Shown piece by piece: positions 27,301-35,300 of a DNA stretch of 64,000 nucleotides. The stretch lies in the NCBI GenBank assembly GCA_037349105.1, contig JAYJMM010000111.1, forward strand, positions 1,054,001 to 1,118,000. Direction: 5' to 3'. This stretch comes from Limnomonas spitsbergensis (taxonomy: Eukaryota > Chlorophyta > Chlorophyceae > Chlamydomonadales). The position numbers and the translations under genes are program-made. A model generated the notes under the pieces. It was given only the letters and a program-made list of their open reading frames with translations, was not told the origin of the DNA and did not search any database. Each line of letters begins with the position of its first letter. Within the stretch, counting starts at the first letter, position 1.

Positions 27301-30030
27301 CAGTTAACATGCCCTGCATCACAGTTAACATGCCCTGCATCACAGTTAACATGCCCTGCATCACAGTTAACATGCCCTGCATTACAGTTAACATGCCCTG
27401 CATCACAGTTAACATGCCCTGCATTACAGTTAACATGCCCTGCATCACAGTTAACATGCCCTGCATTACAGTTAACATGCCCTGCATCACAGTTAACATG
27501 CCCTGCATCACAGTTAACATGCCCTGCATGACAGTTAACATGCCCTGCATCACAGTTAACATGCCCTGCATGACAGTTAACATGCCCTGCATGACAGTTA
27601 ACATGCCCTGCATCACAGTTAACATGCCCTGCATTACAGTTAACATGCTCTGCAACACAGTTAACAGGCCCTGTCTCACAGTCAACCGGCCCTGTCTCAA
27701 ATACGACCGGAATGGCCTCAAGTACGGCGGGCCACGCCCCAAATCCTGCATGTCCTCCCTGAACCAAAGAGACCTCCGTCTCAAAAGAGTGACACAGTGC
27801 AGCTGTTGGCCTCATCCTCGGTTTTTGGTTCGTCTGAGTGAGCACACTTTAATCCATCGTTAATCCGCGCTTCAAACGGCGTTCCTTCCTTTCCTTTCTT
27901 TCCTTTCCTTTTGGTTTGTCTGGCAGCCTGGTGAAACCAGACTTAAGGAACCACCAGCCCTGAATGTCTGAAACCTGATATGGCAGCCGCCCTGCCCCAA
28001 AAGCTGAAAGAACTGAAACCTGTCCATAGGAGCTTTCCAAGGGGGGCCGTCCGGACACCAAGCAGCCATCCAAGTGCGGCAAGCAGGACCACCCCTTGGT
28101 GGCCATCGCTAAGGGCCTCTTGAAGGGGCGCCTCAAGGGCCTGCTTGCGCGCGCCGGCGGCGGCCTAAGGGAAACCGCATTGGAGGGCCTTCCAGCGCAC
28201 CTGCAGGCCGTGATCGGGTGCCTGGCTGCGAGCCTACTCGAAGCGTATGAGCCACTGGTGCTCAGGCTCCTCGAGAAAGGAAACGCGGCTGCGGACGACG
28301 CAAGGAGAGCCGCAGAGGCTGCAGAGGCTGAGGCGGCATCGGCAGCAGCGAGAAAGGCAGCAGAGGCTGAGGCAGCAGAGGCTGAGGCAGCAGAGGCAGA
28401 CGCTGCCAGGGTCGCACCCGATGAGGCAGGAAGTGCCGCGGCGCCAGCTGGCGCTGCTGAGCCAGGGGCCGGCGGCGCGGGTGATGCCGAGGCGACCGGT
28501 GCAGACAAACCGGATGCGCCTCCCTCCCTCGTGGACGCGGCAGCTGTGGCCGCCGCTGATGGCAGCTGCCTCAACGCTGCCTCTGTATCTCTTCCGGCCC
28601 CTGAACCCACCACCACTGCCCGGACGATGCAGCGTAGGGCTACGACAGCTGTCGCCGCGACGCCCTCCGCCCCAGCAGCTGCGGGTGCAGCAGCCGCTGA
28701 CGACAGGCCCGCAGGGCTCCGAAACCCTGGGCCGCCTGAGTCCCCGGCCGACACGGATGCTGCCCGTTGGCGCCCCCTAGCCGCTGCCGCGAAGGAGTAC
28801 CTTCTGGCGACGCAGCTGGTTAGTGAGGTTGTCAAGCTGGGCATCGTGCAGAGCTGGCAGGGAAGAGCCGGGTCTATGCAGCAGCAGCAGCAGCCGGTAG
28901 CACCTCTCGCCCAGCCCGAGCAAGCTGTACCACTGGATCACCCGCTCGCCGCCCAGCAGAGCCTGCCGCAGGGCAGCGACGGCTCGCAGCAGTTGCGGGA
29001 TTGGCTGGTCAGGATTTGGCGCGAAGCGGCGGCCCAGGCAGAAACGGTGGTGTCCGGCGCAGGGGCGATGCTGATGCGGTGGCTGCCCGTGGGTCAGAAG
29101 GAGCAGGAGCCTAGCAGGCTAGCCGACTGGGTCACCAAGCAGCTAGAGAAGCTGGCGGCGTCAGTGACGAAATGGGAGCTTGAAAGCAGGAAGCAGCAGG
29201 AAGTGGAACTGCTGAGGCAACAGCAGGAGCAGCAGCAACAGGTACAGCTGCAGGAGCAACAGGGAGGGCAGCAGCAACAGCAACAGCAGCAACATCAAGT
29301 TGCACAACAGCAGCAGCAGCAGCAACAACATCAAGTTGCACAACAACAGTGGCACGCGAATCAAGATTTGCAACGGCAAAAAAGAAATGAACAGGCGAAC
29401 CAACCGGTATTGCATCAGTTTTTGCAAATGCAGCAAAACATGCGGCTGCAATCACACAGGCAGCTGCAACAACCCACGTTCCTGCAGCAAAGTCAACAAG
29501 ACCTGGAACAGGGGAGGAGGCTGGTGGTGCAAGAACAACAGCTCCAGCAGCAGTGCACGCTGTGGATGGCAGAGAGGAGGCGCCAGGCCCTTCTACTGCA
29601 GCCGGGCAACGCCCACCCTGTACAGTCGCAGTCCAGGTGGCCAGGACATGGACAGCCCGTCCCTCAGCTCCAGGGAGGTGGACATCCAGCGGCAATGTCA
29701 CGGGGGGGGGGGCATCCTGCGGCGATGCTACAGGAAGGAGGGCATCCCGCAGCGGTAGTGTCACCGGGAGGACATCCTGCGGCAATGTCGCATGGAGGGT
29801 ATCCCGCAGCAGTATCGCAACTGGGAGGGCATCCTGCGGCAATGTCACGGGGAGGTGGGCATCCCGCGGCAATGTCGCGTGGAGGGTATCCTGCGGCCAC
29901 ACCACTGCCACTGCCCAGCGTCGCATGGAGGCCGCTTCAGCCGGCGCGAGATGCTGTAGCGGCCTCGTCTGACGCTGCGTGCGCAGAGAATGGATACCTT
30001 GGTCTGGATGCACTGGACGGAAATGCATAA
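3077..30030 (+). CDS. CABIN1: CABIN1-like TPR protein (HIR histone-chaperone complex family), 5'-partial, 9 exons
   Basis: Exons: A 3077-3723, B 5459-6871, C 15936-16075, D 16221-16373, E 18164-19794, F 20209-20423, G 21388-21486, H 21779-22276, I 28030-30030. All junction phases match (0,0,2,2,1,0,0,0) and give about 2264 residues to a TAA stop. Family evidence recalled from plant CABIN1-like proteins: NPRDLFTWQKLASLHQE in C, LYCMHAQRLEWLLELG and YHRARRQLARAYLSLG in E, and RRTLLLYMQ followed by a helical segment in F-G occur in the expected order. CABIN1 is a large tetratricopeptide scaffold of the HIRA/HIR complex, which deposits histone H3.3 in the nucleus. The N-terminal exons lie left of the window. 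Exon E carries an ACC-driven Thr/Ala run. Exon I is Ala/Glu- and Gln-rich and assigned with less confidence. About 19 kb of this span is intronic, mostly tandem repeat. Confidence 0.82.
3738..3772. repeat. TACCGTAGAT element end next to 40-bp array
   Basis: The string TACCGTAGATATGCCTTCTC resembles the ends at 7440 and 16828 (TACCGTAGATTTGC...CCTTCCC). Only one end is present here; it abuts the array that follows. Confidence 0.4.
3784..5400. repeat. 40-bp intronic minisatellite (~40 copies)
   Basis: Tandem 40-bp unit containing TTTCTCCTTGTTGCTCC and CCTTTCATTTGTTGCCCCTG, filling the intron between CABIN1-like exons A and B (3724-5458). Variants include GTTGCCTCTG, CTCCGGCC and one CATTAG. 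The last units decay into the pyrimidine-rich acceptor tract (TTTCTTTTTGTTACTCCGGT and onward to CAG at 5458), so the array looks like an amplified polypyrimidine tract. Long plus-strand ORFs here are stop-free repeats, not genes. Confidence 0.95.
5459..6871 (+). CDS. CABIN1: CABIN1-like exon B
   Basis: 471 codons, phase 0 at both ends; acceptor GGTCAG and donor CAG|GTGTAC. It starts VCDDPQATLDLYSSLLSILG and contains helical segments rich in Leu/Ala with acidic and Gly-rich linkers, plus QALLYLLTG-like and LWELLLLTHGLS helices typical of an alpha-solenoid. The frame stays open past the donor into intron sequence up to 6967, but the phase and the continuation in exon C favour splicing at 6871. 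Confidence 0.78.
6895..7175. repeat. Imperfect ~100-125-bp tandem repeat, ~3 copies
   Basis: TTGCTTAGGCGAGGTGCG occurs at 6901 and 7024, and AACAGTACTTGAGCGAGGTT near 6988 and 7090; a third, partial copy follows near 7150. The repeat begins just downstream of the exon B donor inside the intron. Confidence 0.7.
7438..7655. mobile_element. MITE-like element with TACCGTAG...CCTTCCC ends
   Basis: The left end TACCGTAGATTTGC...TTGCCTTCCCC (7441) is mirrored by GAGGGAAGGCAAATCTAATCTACTGGTA at the right, with mismatches. A second member with the same inverted ends lies at 16828-17258. No ORF inside, so a non-autonomous DNA transposon is the simplest reading. No clear target-site duplication was found by eye. 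Confidence 0.45.
7555..7575 (+). repeat. Interstitial telomere-like (TTTAGGG)3
   Basis: Three exact TTTAGGG heptamers inside the MITE-like element. TTTAGGG is the plant-type telomere repeat. Three copies are too few to mark a real telomere. Confidence 0.8.
7648..8500. repeat. Two diverged tandem duplications before the 52-bp array
   Basis: TGGTATGG(T)CAAATAGCGG followed by TATCTTG occurs at 7648 and 7879, extending about 220 bp to GGTCTAGACATGGAAT-like ends. A second duplication pairs about 8135-8330 with 8345-8500 (ACCATGCGAGCCCTGTCTTC in both, offset about 200). Short ORFs here are in repeated, Pro-rich sequence and I do not call them genes. Confidence 0.65.
8500..15590. repeat. ~52-bp satellite with ~3.3-kb higher-order duplication
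   Basis: About 135 tandem units made of CTGAACACAAGAAACC, TTTTCCCCTTAACCC and GTAACCCTGGTTACC followed by a C-tract of variable length (about 7-11). Marker variants recur at a constant spacing: CCTTATCC at 8800/12093, TTTACCCGTTATCC near 9808/13101, CCTTTTTTCC near 10425/13719, CCCCCTTGAAC near 11240/14534 and TCCCTGAACAC at 11820/15112. Offsets are 3292-3294, so about 8.58-11.87 kb and 11.87-15.17 kb are a near-identical tandem duplication. The array lies in the 9.06-kb intron between exons B and C. Confidence 0.95.
15591..15935. repeat. (CCCTCAA)n and degenerate telomere-like tract before exon C
   Basis: About seven CCCTCAA heptamers (complement TTGAGGG) at 15593-15646, then degenerate CCCTTAACCC / CCCTAA motifs to the acceptor GCCTGCCAG at 15935. 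The whole tract is C/T-rich on the plus strand and may serve as an extended polypyrimidine tract. Confidence 0.75.
15936..16373 (+). CDS. CABIN1: CABIN1-like exons C and D
   Basis: C is 15936-16075, D is 16221-16373, with a 145-bp intron in phase 2. The junction reads CFR|WAMEGAVEEW. This pair holds the strongest family match: EDLLLWDLAYNPRDLFTW and QKLASLHQE, then RRAVRSTLACCALDI, equal in position to the 'WLQLA..Y..EVD...' and 'RRRSRRCLLMSLAL' segments I recall from plant CABIN1-like proteins. D ends CTTCTCAG|GTGCGT, phase 2. Confidence 0.85.
16514..16828. repeat. 34-bp tandem repeat (~9 copies, dimeric pattern)
   Basis: The unit holds ATGCCTCAGAGGGATCAGGG and CGTACTGCTCATTT; copies alternate between CATTT and CATTC, giving a 68-bp dimer. 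Flanking unique sequence is in the same intron. ORFs here are repeat artefacts. Confidence 0.9.
16828..17258. mobile_element. MITE-like element, second copy
   Basis: The left end TACCGTAGATTTGC...TTGCCTTCCCTC at 16830 is mirrored near 17228-17256 by GAGGGAAGGTAATTCG...CTACTGTAG. Same termini as 7438-7655. It includes a TTAGGGTTTAGGG motif and two copies of ACTAGACGTTAATTGT. Confidence 0.45.
17525..17830. repeat. ~125-bp imperfect triplication
   Basis: CACCCTGACCAATG / CACCCTGACCAATTGCACC / CACCCTGACCCAGTGCACC recur near 17532, 17658 and 17779, each followed by AGCCCCTTTGC- or AGACCTTTGC-type sequence and by TTCTGGCATGC. Confidence 0.7.
18164..19794 (+). CDS. CABIN1: CABIN1-like exon E
   Basis: 543 codons between phase-2 and phase-1 junctions. 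It begins LEELALMQIEL after CTCAG, then a low-complexity Thr/Ala run from imperfect ACC repeats (about 18332-18430), then conserved helices: ACAYTLLSHAACHMEDEWEF, LYCMHAQRLEWLLELG and EDCMEAMRWLAATY with YHRARRQLARAYLSLG. The latter corresponds to the plant 'HFHKARYMLAQGL' block of CABIN1-like proteins (recalled). The C-terminal part is Lys/Gly/Ala-rich and probably disordered. Confidence 0.82.
19891..19954. repeat. Perfect inverted repeat, 30-bp arms, 4-nt loop
   Basis: Arms 19891-19920 and 19925-19954 are exact reverse complements around the loop TGTA. The arm starts TGTACAGCAGTACATCGGGA. It sits in the 414-bp intron E-F. As RNA it would form a fully paired hairpin. Confidence 0.95.
20209..20423 (+). 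CDS. CABIN1: CABIN1-like exon F
   Basis: Acceptor CCATACAG; phase 1|2 start gives ELQAPCPLDAAPLPD, then an acidic linker and RDFVDASRRTLLLYMQ, the counterpart of the plant 'SSRKFITCIRKYLLFYL' block. The donor reads CTGTACATGCAG|GTAGGTG, phase 0; that same string becomes the unit of the next repeat. Confidence 0.78.
20412..20985. repeat. ~33-38-bp tandem repeat built on the exon F donor
   Basis: About 15-16 units, each with GGCTGTACATGCAGGTAC-like sequence followed by AGGGTGGGTGGG or GGGAGGGGATGT. The first unit overlaps the real exon F end and donor (20412-20430), so every copy repeats a potential 5' splice site. Open frames on both strands are artefacts of the repeat. Confidence 0.85.
21331..21371. 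repeat. (CA)20 microsatellite
   Basis: Uninterrupted CA dinucleotide run 17 bp upstream of the exon G acceptor (CTTGCAG ending at 21387). Confidence 0.98.
21388..22276 (+). CDS. CABIN1: CABIN1-like exons G and H
   Basis: G is 21388-21486 (33 codons), H is 21779-22276 (166 codons); both start and end in phase 0 with CAG|GTG acceptors. G encodes VLSHKGDSATLDAISQYLSN, following the exon F helix as the plant 'LEETEDVNTLERA...' segment does. H encodes helical VLASGLHKASLLWQLQLL and RVVAMAHIK. The minor intron between them is 292 bp and unremarkable. Confidence 0.72.
22277..22410. repeat. 64-bp duplication of the exon H donor region
   Basis: GTGGGTGAAGG..TTTTCAGTT occurs at the true donor (22277) and again at 22341 after CCTAG. 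The two 64-70-bp copies also share CCTCAAG(C/A)TGGGTCCT. This gives two adjacent equivalent 5' splice sites; use of the second would add a stop-containing segment. Confidence 0.85.
22431..22502. repeat. Perfect inverted repeat, 31-bp arms, 10-nt loop
   Basis: Arms 22431-22461 and 22472-22502 are exact reverse complements; the left arm begins GGTGGAGCACATGCTTGTGG and the loop is CAATGGCCTC. It is in intron H-I, shortly before the 21-bp array, and is a candidate small-RNA hairpin or cruciform. Confidence 0.95.
22503..22916 (+). other. Unique intron sequence between hairpin and 21-bp array
   Basis: No coding seen. A ~60-bp motif repeats: TGGAG..GAGATCA(G/A)TCCTGGGTTTA and GTGGAGCGTGAGATTAATCCTG (22697, 22752, 22798). 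Confidence 0.5.
22917..27675. repeat. 21-bp satellite (~227 copies) with higher-order blocks
   Basis: Unit ACATGCCCTGCATCACAGTTA and single-base variants (ATTACAG, CATGACAG, ACAGGCCC, ATGCCATGC). Period 21 keeps several frames open on both strands, which explains the 1647- and 1118-codon ORFs (MPCITVN and MLTVMQG repeats); these are not genes. Marker variants recur 609 bp apart (29 units; TCATAGTTAACAGG near 23088/23697) and 336 bp apart (16 units; AGTTGACAGG near 26357/26693). It lies in the 5.75-kb intron H-I. Confidence 0.95.
28030..30030 (+). CDS. CABIN1: CABIN1-like exon I (last exon), Ala/Glu- and Gln-rich C-terminus
   Basis: Opens after acceptor TGTCCATAG with ELSKGGRPDTKQPSKCG in phase 0, matching the end of exon H; 666 codons to TAA. 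Order: basic amphipathic helix (LVAIAKGLLKGRLKGLLARA), an Ala/Glu coiled-coil-like run (about 28290-28410), Ala/Pro-rich disorder, a second helical region (QLRDWLVRIWREAAAQAE), long Gln tracts (about 29200-29560), and about eight GGHPAAMS-type repeats (29680-29900). I did not find a family match for this part. It could instead be a separate gene, but frame, strand and a downstream TGTAA favour a terminal exon of the same gene. Confidence 0.6.
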   Translation, partial: ELSKGGRPDTKQPSKCGKQDHPLVAIAKGLLKGRLKGLLARAGGGLRETALEGLPAHLQAVIGCLAASLLEAYEPLVLRLLEKGNAAADDARRAAEAAEAEAASAAARKAAEAEAAEAEAAEADAARVAPDEAGSAAAPAGAAEPGAGGAGDAEATGADKPDAPPSLVDAAAVAAADGSCLNAASVSLPAPEPTTTARTMQRRATTAVAATPSAPAAAGAAAADDRPAGLRNPGPPESPADTDAARWRPLAAAAKEYLLATQLVSEVVKLGIVQSWQGRAGSMQQQQQPVAPLAQPEQAVPLDHPLAAQQSLPQGSDGSQQLRDWLVRIWREAAAQAETVVSGAGAMLMRWLPVGQKEQEPSRLADWVTKQLEKLAASVTKWELESRKQQEVELLRQQQEQQQQVQLQEQQGGQQQQQQQQHQVAQQQQQQQQHQVAQQQWHANQDLQRQKRNEQANQPVLHQFLQMQQNMRLQSHRQLQQPTFLQQSQQDLEQGRRLVVQEQQLQQQCTLWMAERRRQALLLQPGNAHPVQSQSRWPGHGQPVPQLQGGGHPAAMSRGGGHPAAMLQEGGHPAAVVSPGGHPAAMSHGGYPAAVSQLGGHPAAMSRGGGHPAAMSRGGYPAATPLPLPSVAWRPLQPARDAVAASSDAACAENGYLGLDALDGNA

Positions 30031-30074
30031 CTTCATGAGCAGCCGGAGCAGCCAGAGCAGTGCCATGCATCCTT

Positions 30075-30079
30075 TGTAA
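30075..30079 (+). terminator. TGTAA polyadenylation signal, CABIN1-like gene
   Basis: TGTAA 45 bases after the stop codon; a second TGTAA is at 30203. TGTAA is the usual chlorophycean poly(A) signal. Confidence 0.5.
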
Positions 30080-30170
30080 GGCCAGTTTGGGAATGAGTTT
30101 GCATCGGCTGCTGGTGCTTGGGCCGCAGTACATCAGCCCAAGGTTTAGAACGGTGAATATTTGTATTTGC

Positions 30171-31182
30171 TGGGCCCTGCTGAACGCTGGGCCACGGAGG
30201 GGTGTAAGGGAATGACTAGGATCAATTCCAGCTACCATGCACAGCCTGGGCCATGGTGCAGCCATGCCGTCCTCCTATGTGAGGGGGCAGGAACATGGGA
30301 CCCGGCGCTCTAGGCATCATCCCAAGGTGTTCAAGCCCGTGGTCCTTTCAGAGGTCATGGGGAATGGATGGTGCATCACCCACGATGTGTCAGGCCGGCA
30401 GTCCCATTTCGAGAGCCAGTTTGGGGGGCATCTGTCACATGCATCAAATGTATTGCCCTGCTGGACTGTAAAATCTTCACATTGCAAGATCAAGGCGGCT
30501 GTCATCGGGAGAGGGGTGTTGATGCATTAGACAGGACTTCAGTAGCTTCCACATGCTGTGTGCCAGGCCATGCTAGATGCTGTTTCGTGACGTAGGCTGC
30601 GTGCGCCTGTTCGCACCTCTTAAGATAGAAAAGGATGGAAGTCGGTTATGTTCGGTTATGTTATTGGGTTGCCTTGGGGGAGAGGCAGAGCCAGCGTCAG
30701 GATTACCACTGAATGCTTCATTATCTGTCGGGGCTTTATTCACGGAGATGTGCAGGCTTGTTTTCATTTTGAACTTCAATTATTATGCCATGTTGGTTCA
30801 GGCCTCTGCTGCTGACCTAAGACTAGCAGAACATGGTTGTCTCTGGCAGATACTGCACTTCCGATGAGAAGGGGGACTTGGTTCTGTCCTGGCCTCCGCT
30901 ATGAATTATGAACCCCCTTCTGGCACTTCTCCCGATTTGTAGGAGTGCTAATAGCACTTCTAAGGGGGGAATTGTTCCGTCCTGACATCCCCGTAGCGCA
31001 AAGCAGGAGAAAACGTTGCTGGCATCCACACCCCAAGCAGATCACCGGGTTCAATGCTCCTGCCCTCCTCACACGGGAGGGTTGCATGGCTGCATATCAT
31101 GGTCCTGGCTGTGCATGGTAGCTGGATAGGAGGTTGCTCATCCACTGCCAGCCCCACTCGGCCGAGCGTTCAGCAGGGCCCA
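30171..31182. mobile_element. Possible ~1-kb element with 23-bp inverted ends
   Basis: TGGGCCCTGCTGAACGCT followed by GGGCC at 30171 is mirrored at 31160-31182 with 22 of 23 positions matching. No convincing ORF or target-site duplication was seen. A third related end is at 31265 (TGGGCCCTGCTAAAAAAAGC) and a fourth near 45057 (TGGGCCCTGCTAAGAAGTGC). The pair 31158/31265-31292 could alternatively define a small ~135-bp MITE. Confidence 0.35.
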
Positions 31183-32266
31183 GTGGTATGCACCATCATA
31201 AAATCCTGAGATCTCGCCTAAGATCTTGGCGTTCCCAAGCACAGTATCAATGACAATACACCTCTGGGCCCTGCTAAAAAAAGCTCGGCCGCGTGGGCGC
31301 CCAACTGTCTCGTTGGAGGAAAATAAAATGAAGTTGAGAGGGAAAGAAGGAGAAGAAAAGAAAGGAAATAACTACCCCCCCCCCAAAAAAGGAAGAGGCA
31401 GCCCAAAGTAAACATTGCCCATCTCAAGCCTATTCCCCAAGAAGGCAAAGAAAACCAACAAAACTAGGCCTCAACAAACTAGGCCTCCCAATCACAGTAC
31501 GCAACGGGGTGTTACAAGAAAACTAAAGCGTTTGGTTTAGTCTCCCTAATCCGAAGCAACCATAAGATGAACACAAACGGTGATCCTCACAGACTGCAGT
31601 TCCAGAAGGGCCGGGGCTCAGCCTTGGTAACCTGAAGTCATGACCCCGCAGGCAGCAGCCTGTACCTCTGAAGGCCGCTTCATGAAGGCAAAACGTTTCG
31701 CATCTCAGGACTGTAGAAGATGTCCAGTGCCAAGTTGGGGCATGTGCTCACACTTTTAACAGAACGAAATCATACTTTCACATACCATGCCCAAGCTTCA
31801 GCGAGGGCCCCCCACCTATATATTTCACCCCCTATGTCCCTATCGTCACGTTTCACTTCACACGGCGATGTTAAGTTGTTGCTATTATTTCATCTCCCCC
31901 GGTGTCACTATGCCCACACAACTAAGTCGATGAAATTGCCAGGCTCCATCATATTTTGCTGGATACTGTCCCTCCGCGTCTGATTATCTCACATGCGTAT
32001 CCATTTCTTCTTTTAAGGTTTGATTGTGTAGCCGAGATGGAATGAAGCTGATCAGAGGCATGCTAGTAGTACAGTGATCAGCGATGGCAGCTCGGATGCC
32101 ATGCTCATAGTCGTCCATGCTAACATAATTATAACTCTACCAATCTACTGGCACTATTTAAAATAGCTTCAGTTTCCTTGTGCATTTGATGGTTATCCCT
32201 TTGCTTGAACCCGTGCGGTAAGTTCATGTATTATGGGAAGTTTCTAAATGGGGAATTATTCACAAA
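31183..32266. other. Intergenic region between convergent genes
   Basis: A/T-richer, with an A-rich purine tract (31320-31400). ORFs are short and show no family features. Gene 1 ends leftward and gene 2 ends rightward of this region. Confidence 0.5.
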
Positions 32267-32271
32267 TTACA
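32267..32271 (-). terminator. TGTAA polyadenylation signal, FAD oxidoreductase gene
   Basis: TTACA on the plus strand reads TGTAA on the minus strand, 62 bases past the stop codon at 32333. Confidence 0.5.
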
Positions 32272-32332
32272 TGAAATTGCCAAAAACAGCGGTCTGTTTA
32301 TCAAGCGCTGCCTGCCATCCATCCGGTTATGT

Positions 32333-35300
32333 TCACGACGAAGCCATCATCGCCTCCGCAGCACGCCGTCCGGACTTGAAGGCGCCGTCGAGTGTCGCGC
32401 TGTCCCGGTGGTCGCCGCACACGTACAGCCCAGCGCCCAGCGACACCGGGCGGAAGAAGTCCGTGGGTGGGGCCTGTCGGGGCAGACGGCAAGGCGATTT
32501 TCAGTGCGTTCAAGGCCACGTTCAAGAGGCTATCGCCAAGTGGCCGCTGCAGGGCCATAATTTTGACTGGTCTGCGATCGGTAGCCCAAGTTGCAGGGCT
32601 TGCTGCACCTGACCCCTGGGGCCGTTGGCTGTGATGCTTGTAGCCGAACTGTAGCTTACTTGCGCTTACAAGAAAACTGGTGACAGGAGGGGTGCCACTT
32701 GTGCCAGAGCTTCCAAAGACTCACCAAAGCACACATCTCTGTTACCCCCTTGTGTGCAAGGTGGTACCGCATTCTTTGGACCCCGCGGATAAAAGGCCTT
32801 AGGCGCTCTTACGCGCGGGTTTAGGGGGGGAGGCCCTCCAATTTATATTTGAGGAAATAAACTCTTTAAAGCCCTGGCAAAAGTCCCCCCCCCTCACAGG
32901 CGCACGTGCTCTTGATGCGGAGTCGCAATCAAGGCCATACAGTGGCCTTCCTATAAAACGTGGTGAGACATTCATGATCCGCGCACCTGGCTGGGCTGTG
33001 CAAAGGGGATCCGGTAGATCCGAAGCAGGCTCCAGCTCTGCACCTCCGCCGCACCGAACCACCCCGTCAGCTGCTCCCTGGCCTTGGCCTCGAGATCTGC
33101 ATCAGAAAGAGCCTCGTGCGTGCCCACAGTGGATACAGAGACCAGCGTCTGGCCAGCGGGCGCGTAAGACGGAGACACCTGCGTATGCGTGTATGGGGTA
33201 AAGAACTGGTGCTCAGGGTGTTCAGGGATTAGGGTGTAGGGTTTCAGGGCTAAATATTTTGAATAGATGAAGGGGGGGGGGGAGGTCCAGTTCCGGGATG
33301 TGGCATCTTCCTCCTTCTCCAGATTCGACATATCCTCGTCCTGGCCACAGGCACGTATGACGCAGATGCTTTTATGTATAGAAACTCTGAATACCCTAAA
33401 TACGATAAAACAAGAAATGTATGGGGTTCAGAACTTAGGAGGGCAGGTACGAGGTTCAGGGTTCAGGGACGTGACCAGGTGAGGAGAGAAACTGAACCAT
33501 GACCTAGAAGGTTGACAAACACAAAAATAAATTGGAACCTAACCCTTGAGGCTGCTTGAGGCTGCTGTAAACCCTAACCCCATCAAAAGCATTACCTTCA
33601 TCCCAACCGCATTCACCCTCTGCTCGATAAGGCTGCTCACCATAGTCGGGAAATAGTAGTTTTGTTGACGACAACCAGGGGGGTGGGGGCTCAGACAAGT
33701 TTCAAATAATAAAATCTTTCATTTCCTAGCTTCCAATTTGTAAATTACACGCTTTGACAAAAATTTCCGCCCCGGAACCGCAGATTGCCCCCCCCCTGAC
33801 GACAACCACGTCCTGCCCGTCAAGGCTATCAGAAATATAAAATAATATTAAAATCTAAACTTACAAGATAATCACGAACCCTAACACTAACCTGTAAACC
33901 CATGAAGCTGTACATCTTGGACTGAAAAAAGGAGATGCTGCCATTGCCCCTCCATCCTCTCCATTAATGCAATGCATTTCCACCCCAAGCCTGTCGGCTG
34001 TCAAACACCTGAAGGCTTGGAGACACACTGACCAAAACCTGAAAAAAGTATTAAAAAAACTGAAGGCATGGAGACACACCGACCAAAACCTGACCGAAAC
34101 TGATAAACACTGACCAAACATCGAAACTGATTACCCACCGTGGATGGGAAGCAGCAATTGTTCACAAAAACCTGACCAAACCTGACAAAAACAATGACCA
34201 AAACCTGAAGGGCGTTAAGGCCGTTAAGGGCGTTAAGGGCGTGAATGCATAACTCACTGTGGATGGGAAGCAGCAATTGTTAACAATGCCTCCGTCCTCT
34301 CCGTTGAGGTACAGCATCGGCTGCGGGTTGGGCGCTTTCGGAGCCTTGAAGTAGAGGTTGCACGTACCCACTCCGGGAGCGTCCTTAGAGGGAGCAGCCT
34401 GCGGTTGGCGGGGATGCAAACTCATAAGATTTCAGGGTTTCAGTTTTTGGGGGGGTGGGGAGGCAAAACCCGTAAGGTTTCAGGGTTTCAGTTTTTTGGG
34501 GGTGTGGGAATGCAAACCTTTAAGGTTTCAGGGTTACAGTTCGTTTTTGCGGGGATGCAAACTCTCAAGGTACTTTTTCTTCTTTTCTTGCTTGAATTTT
34601 TGAAGGCCTTCGAGGGAGATGCTTGCAACTCACGTGGGTGCGACCACTTTGGGTTTCAGGAATCTTTTGATAGGCTTCGTGTATTAGGGTTTGGAATCCT
34701 GCTAGGCAGAGGTTATATAAGGTTCACACAACGCAAGCAGCCTGTCGTCTGCCAATTTCCATTTATCTTCCAGCCTCAGCCAATTTCAGACTGGTTTCAG
34801 CCAATTGCAGGCCTCTAAAAAAAGTACAAAATCTATGCTTCACTCAATGCCTATGCAGATAACAGGGAGAATGTTCACACCTCCTACTGTCCGATGTATG
34901 GGATCCAGGAATTCAACCTGCAAACCTGGATGCCTCACATACCACACTGCCGGTCCTTCAGGGTGCTCGATTCTAAACCCTTCACCCCCTAACTGCCACA
35001 CACTCAACTGCCAACCATATCCTGCAGGTATCTGCGACCCACTTGTTCGAATAGCTATTGCCACCTGTTCTCTCTTGCACCATGCCAATGAGCAGTCTAT
35101 CCTCACACACCCTTGACCAATTCTGTCTCGAGTTCTTCCGGAACCCGACACCTATGTGTTTGCTGGCTTCTTCAAGAATATGCTGCCTGGGTGTTAGCTA
35201 CCCTTTGCCAGTTTTTATCCACTCTTCTACCGACCCATAAGATACCTGACTACCTGGGCCTGCACGCCTCAAACCCTTCGCCGTTTCTTCCACTCTGATT

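Noticed and set aside
22889..27863. 1647-codon plus-strand and 1118/511-codon minus-strand ORFs
   Set aside because: 21-bp repeat with period divisible by three; open on both strands, no unique sequence of note.
32205..32612. Plus-strand 135-codon ORF
   Set aside because: Antisense shadow of FAD-gene exon 10, which has clear family motifs on the minus strand.
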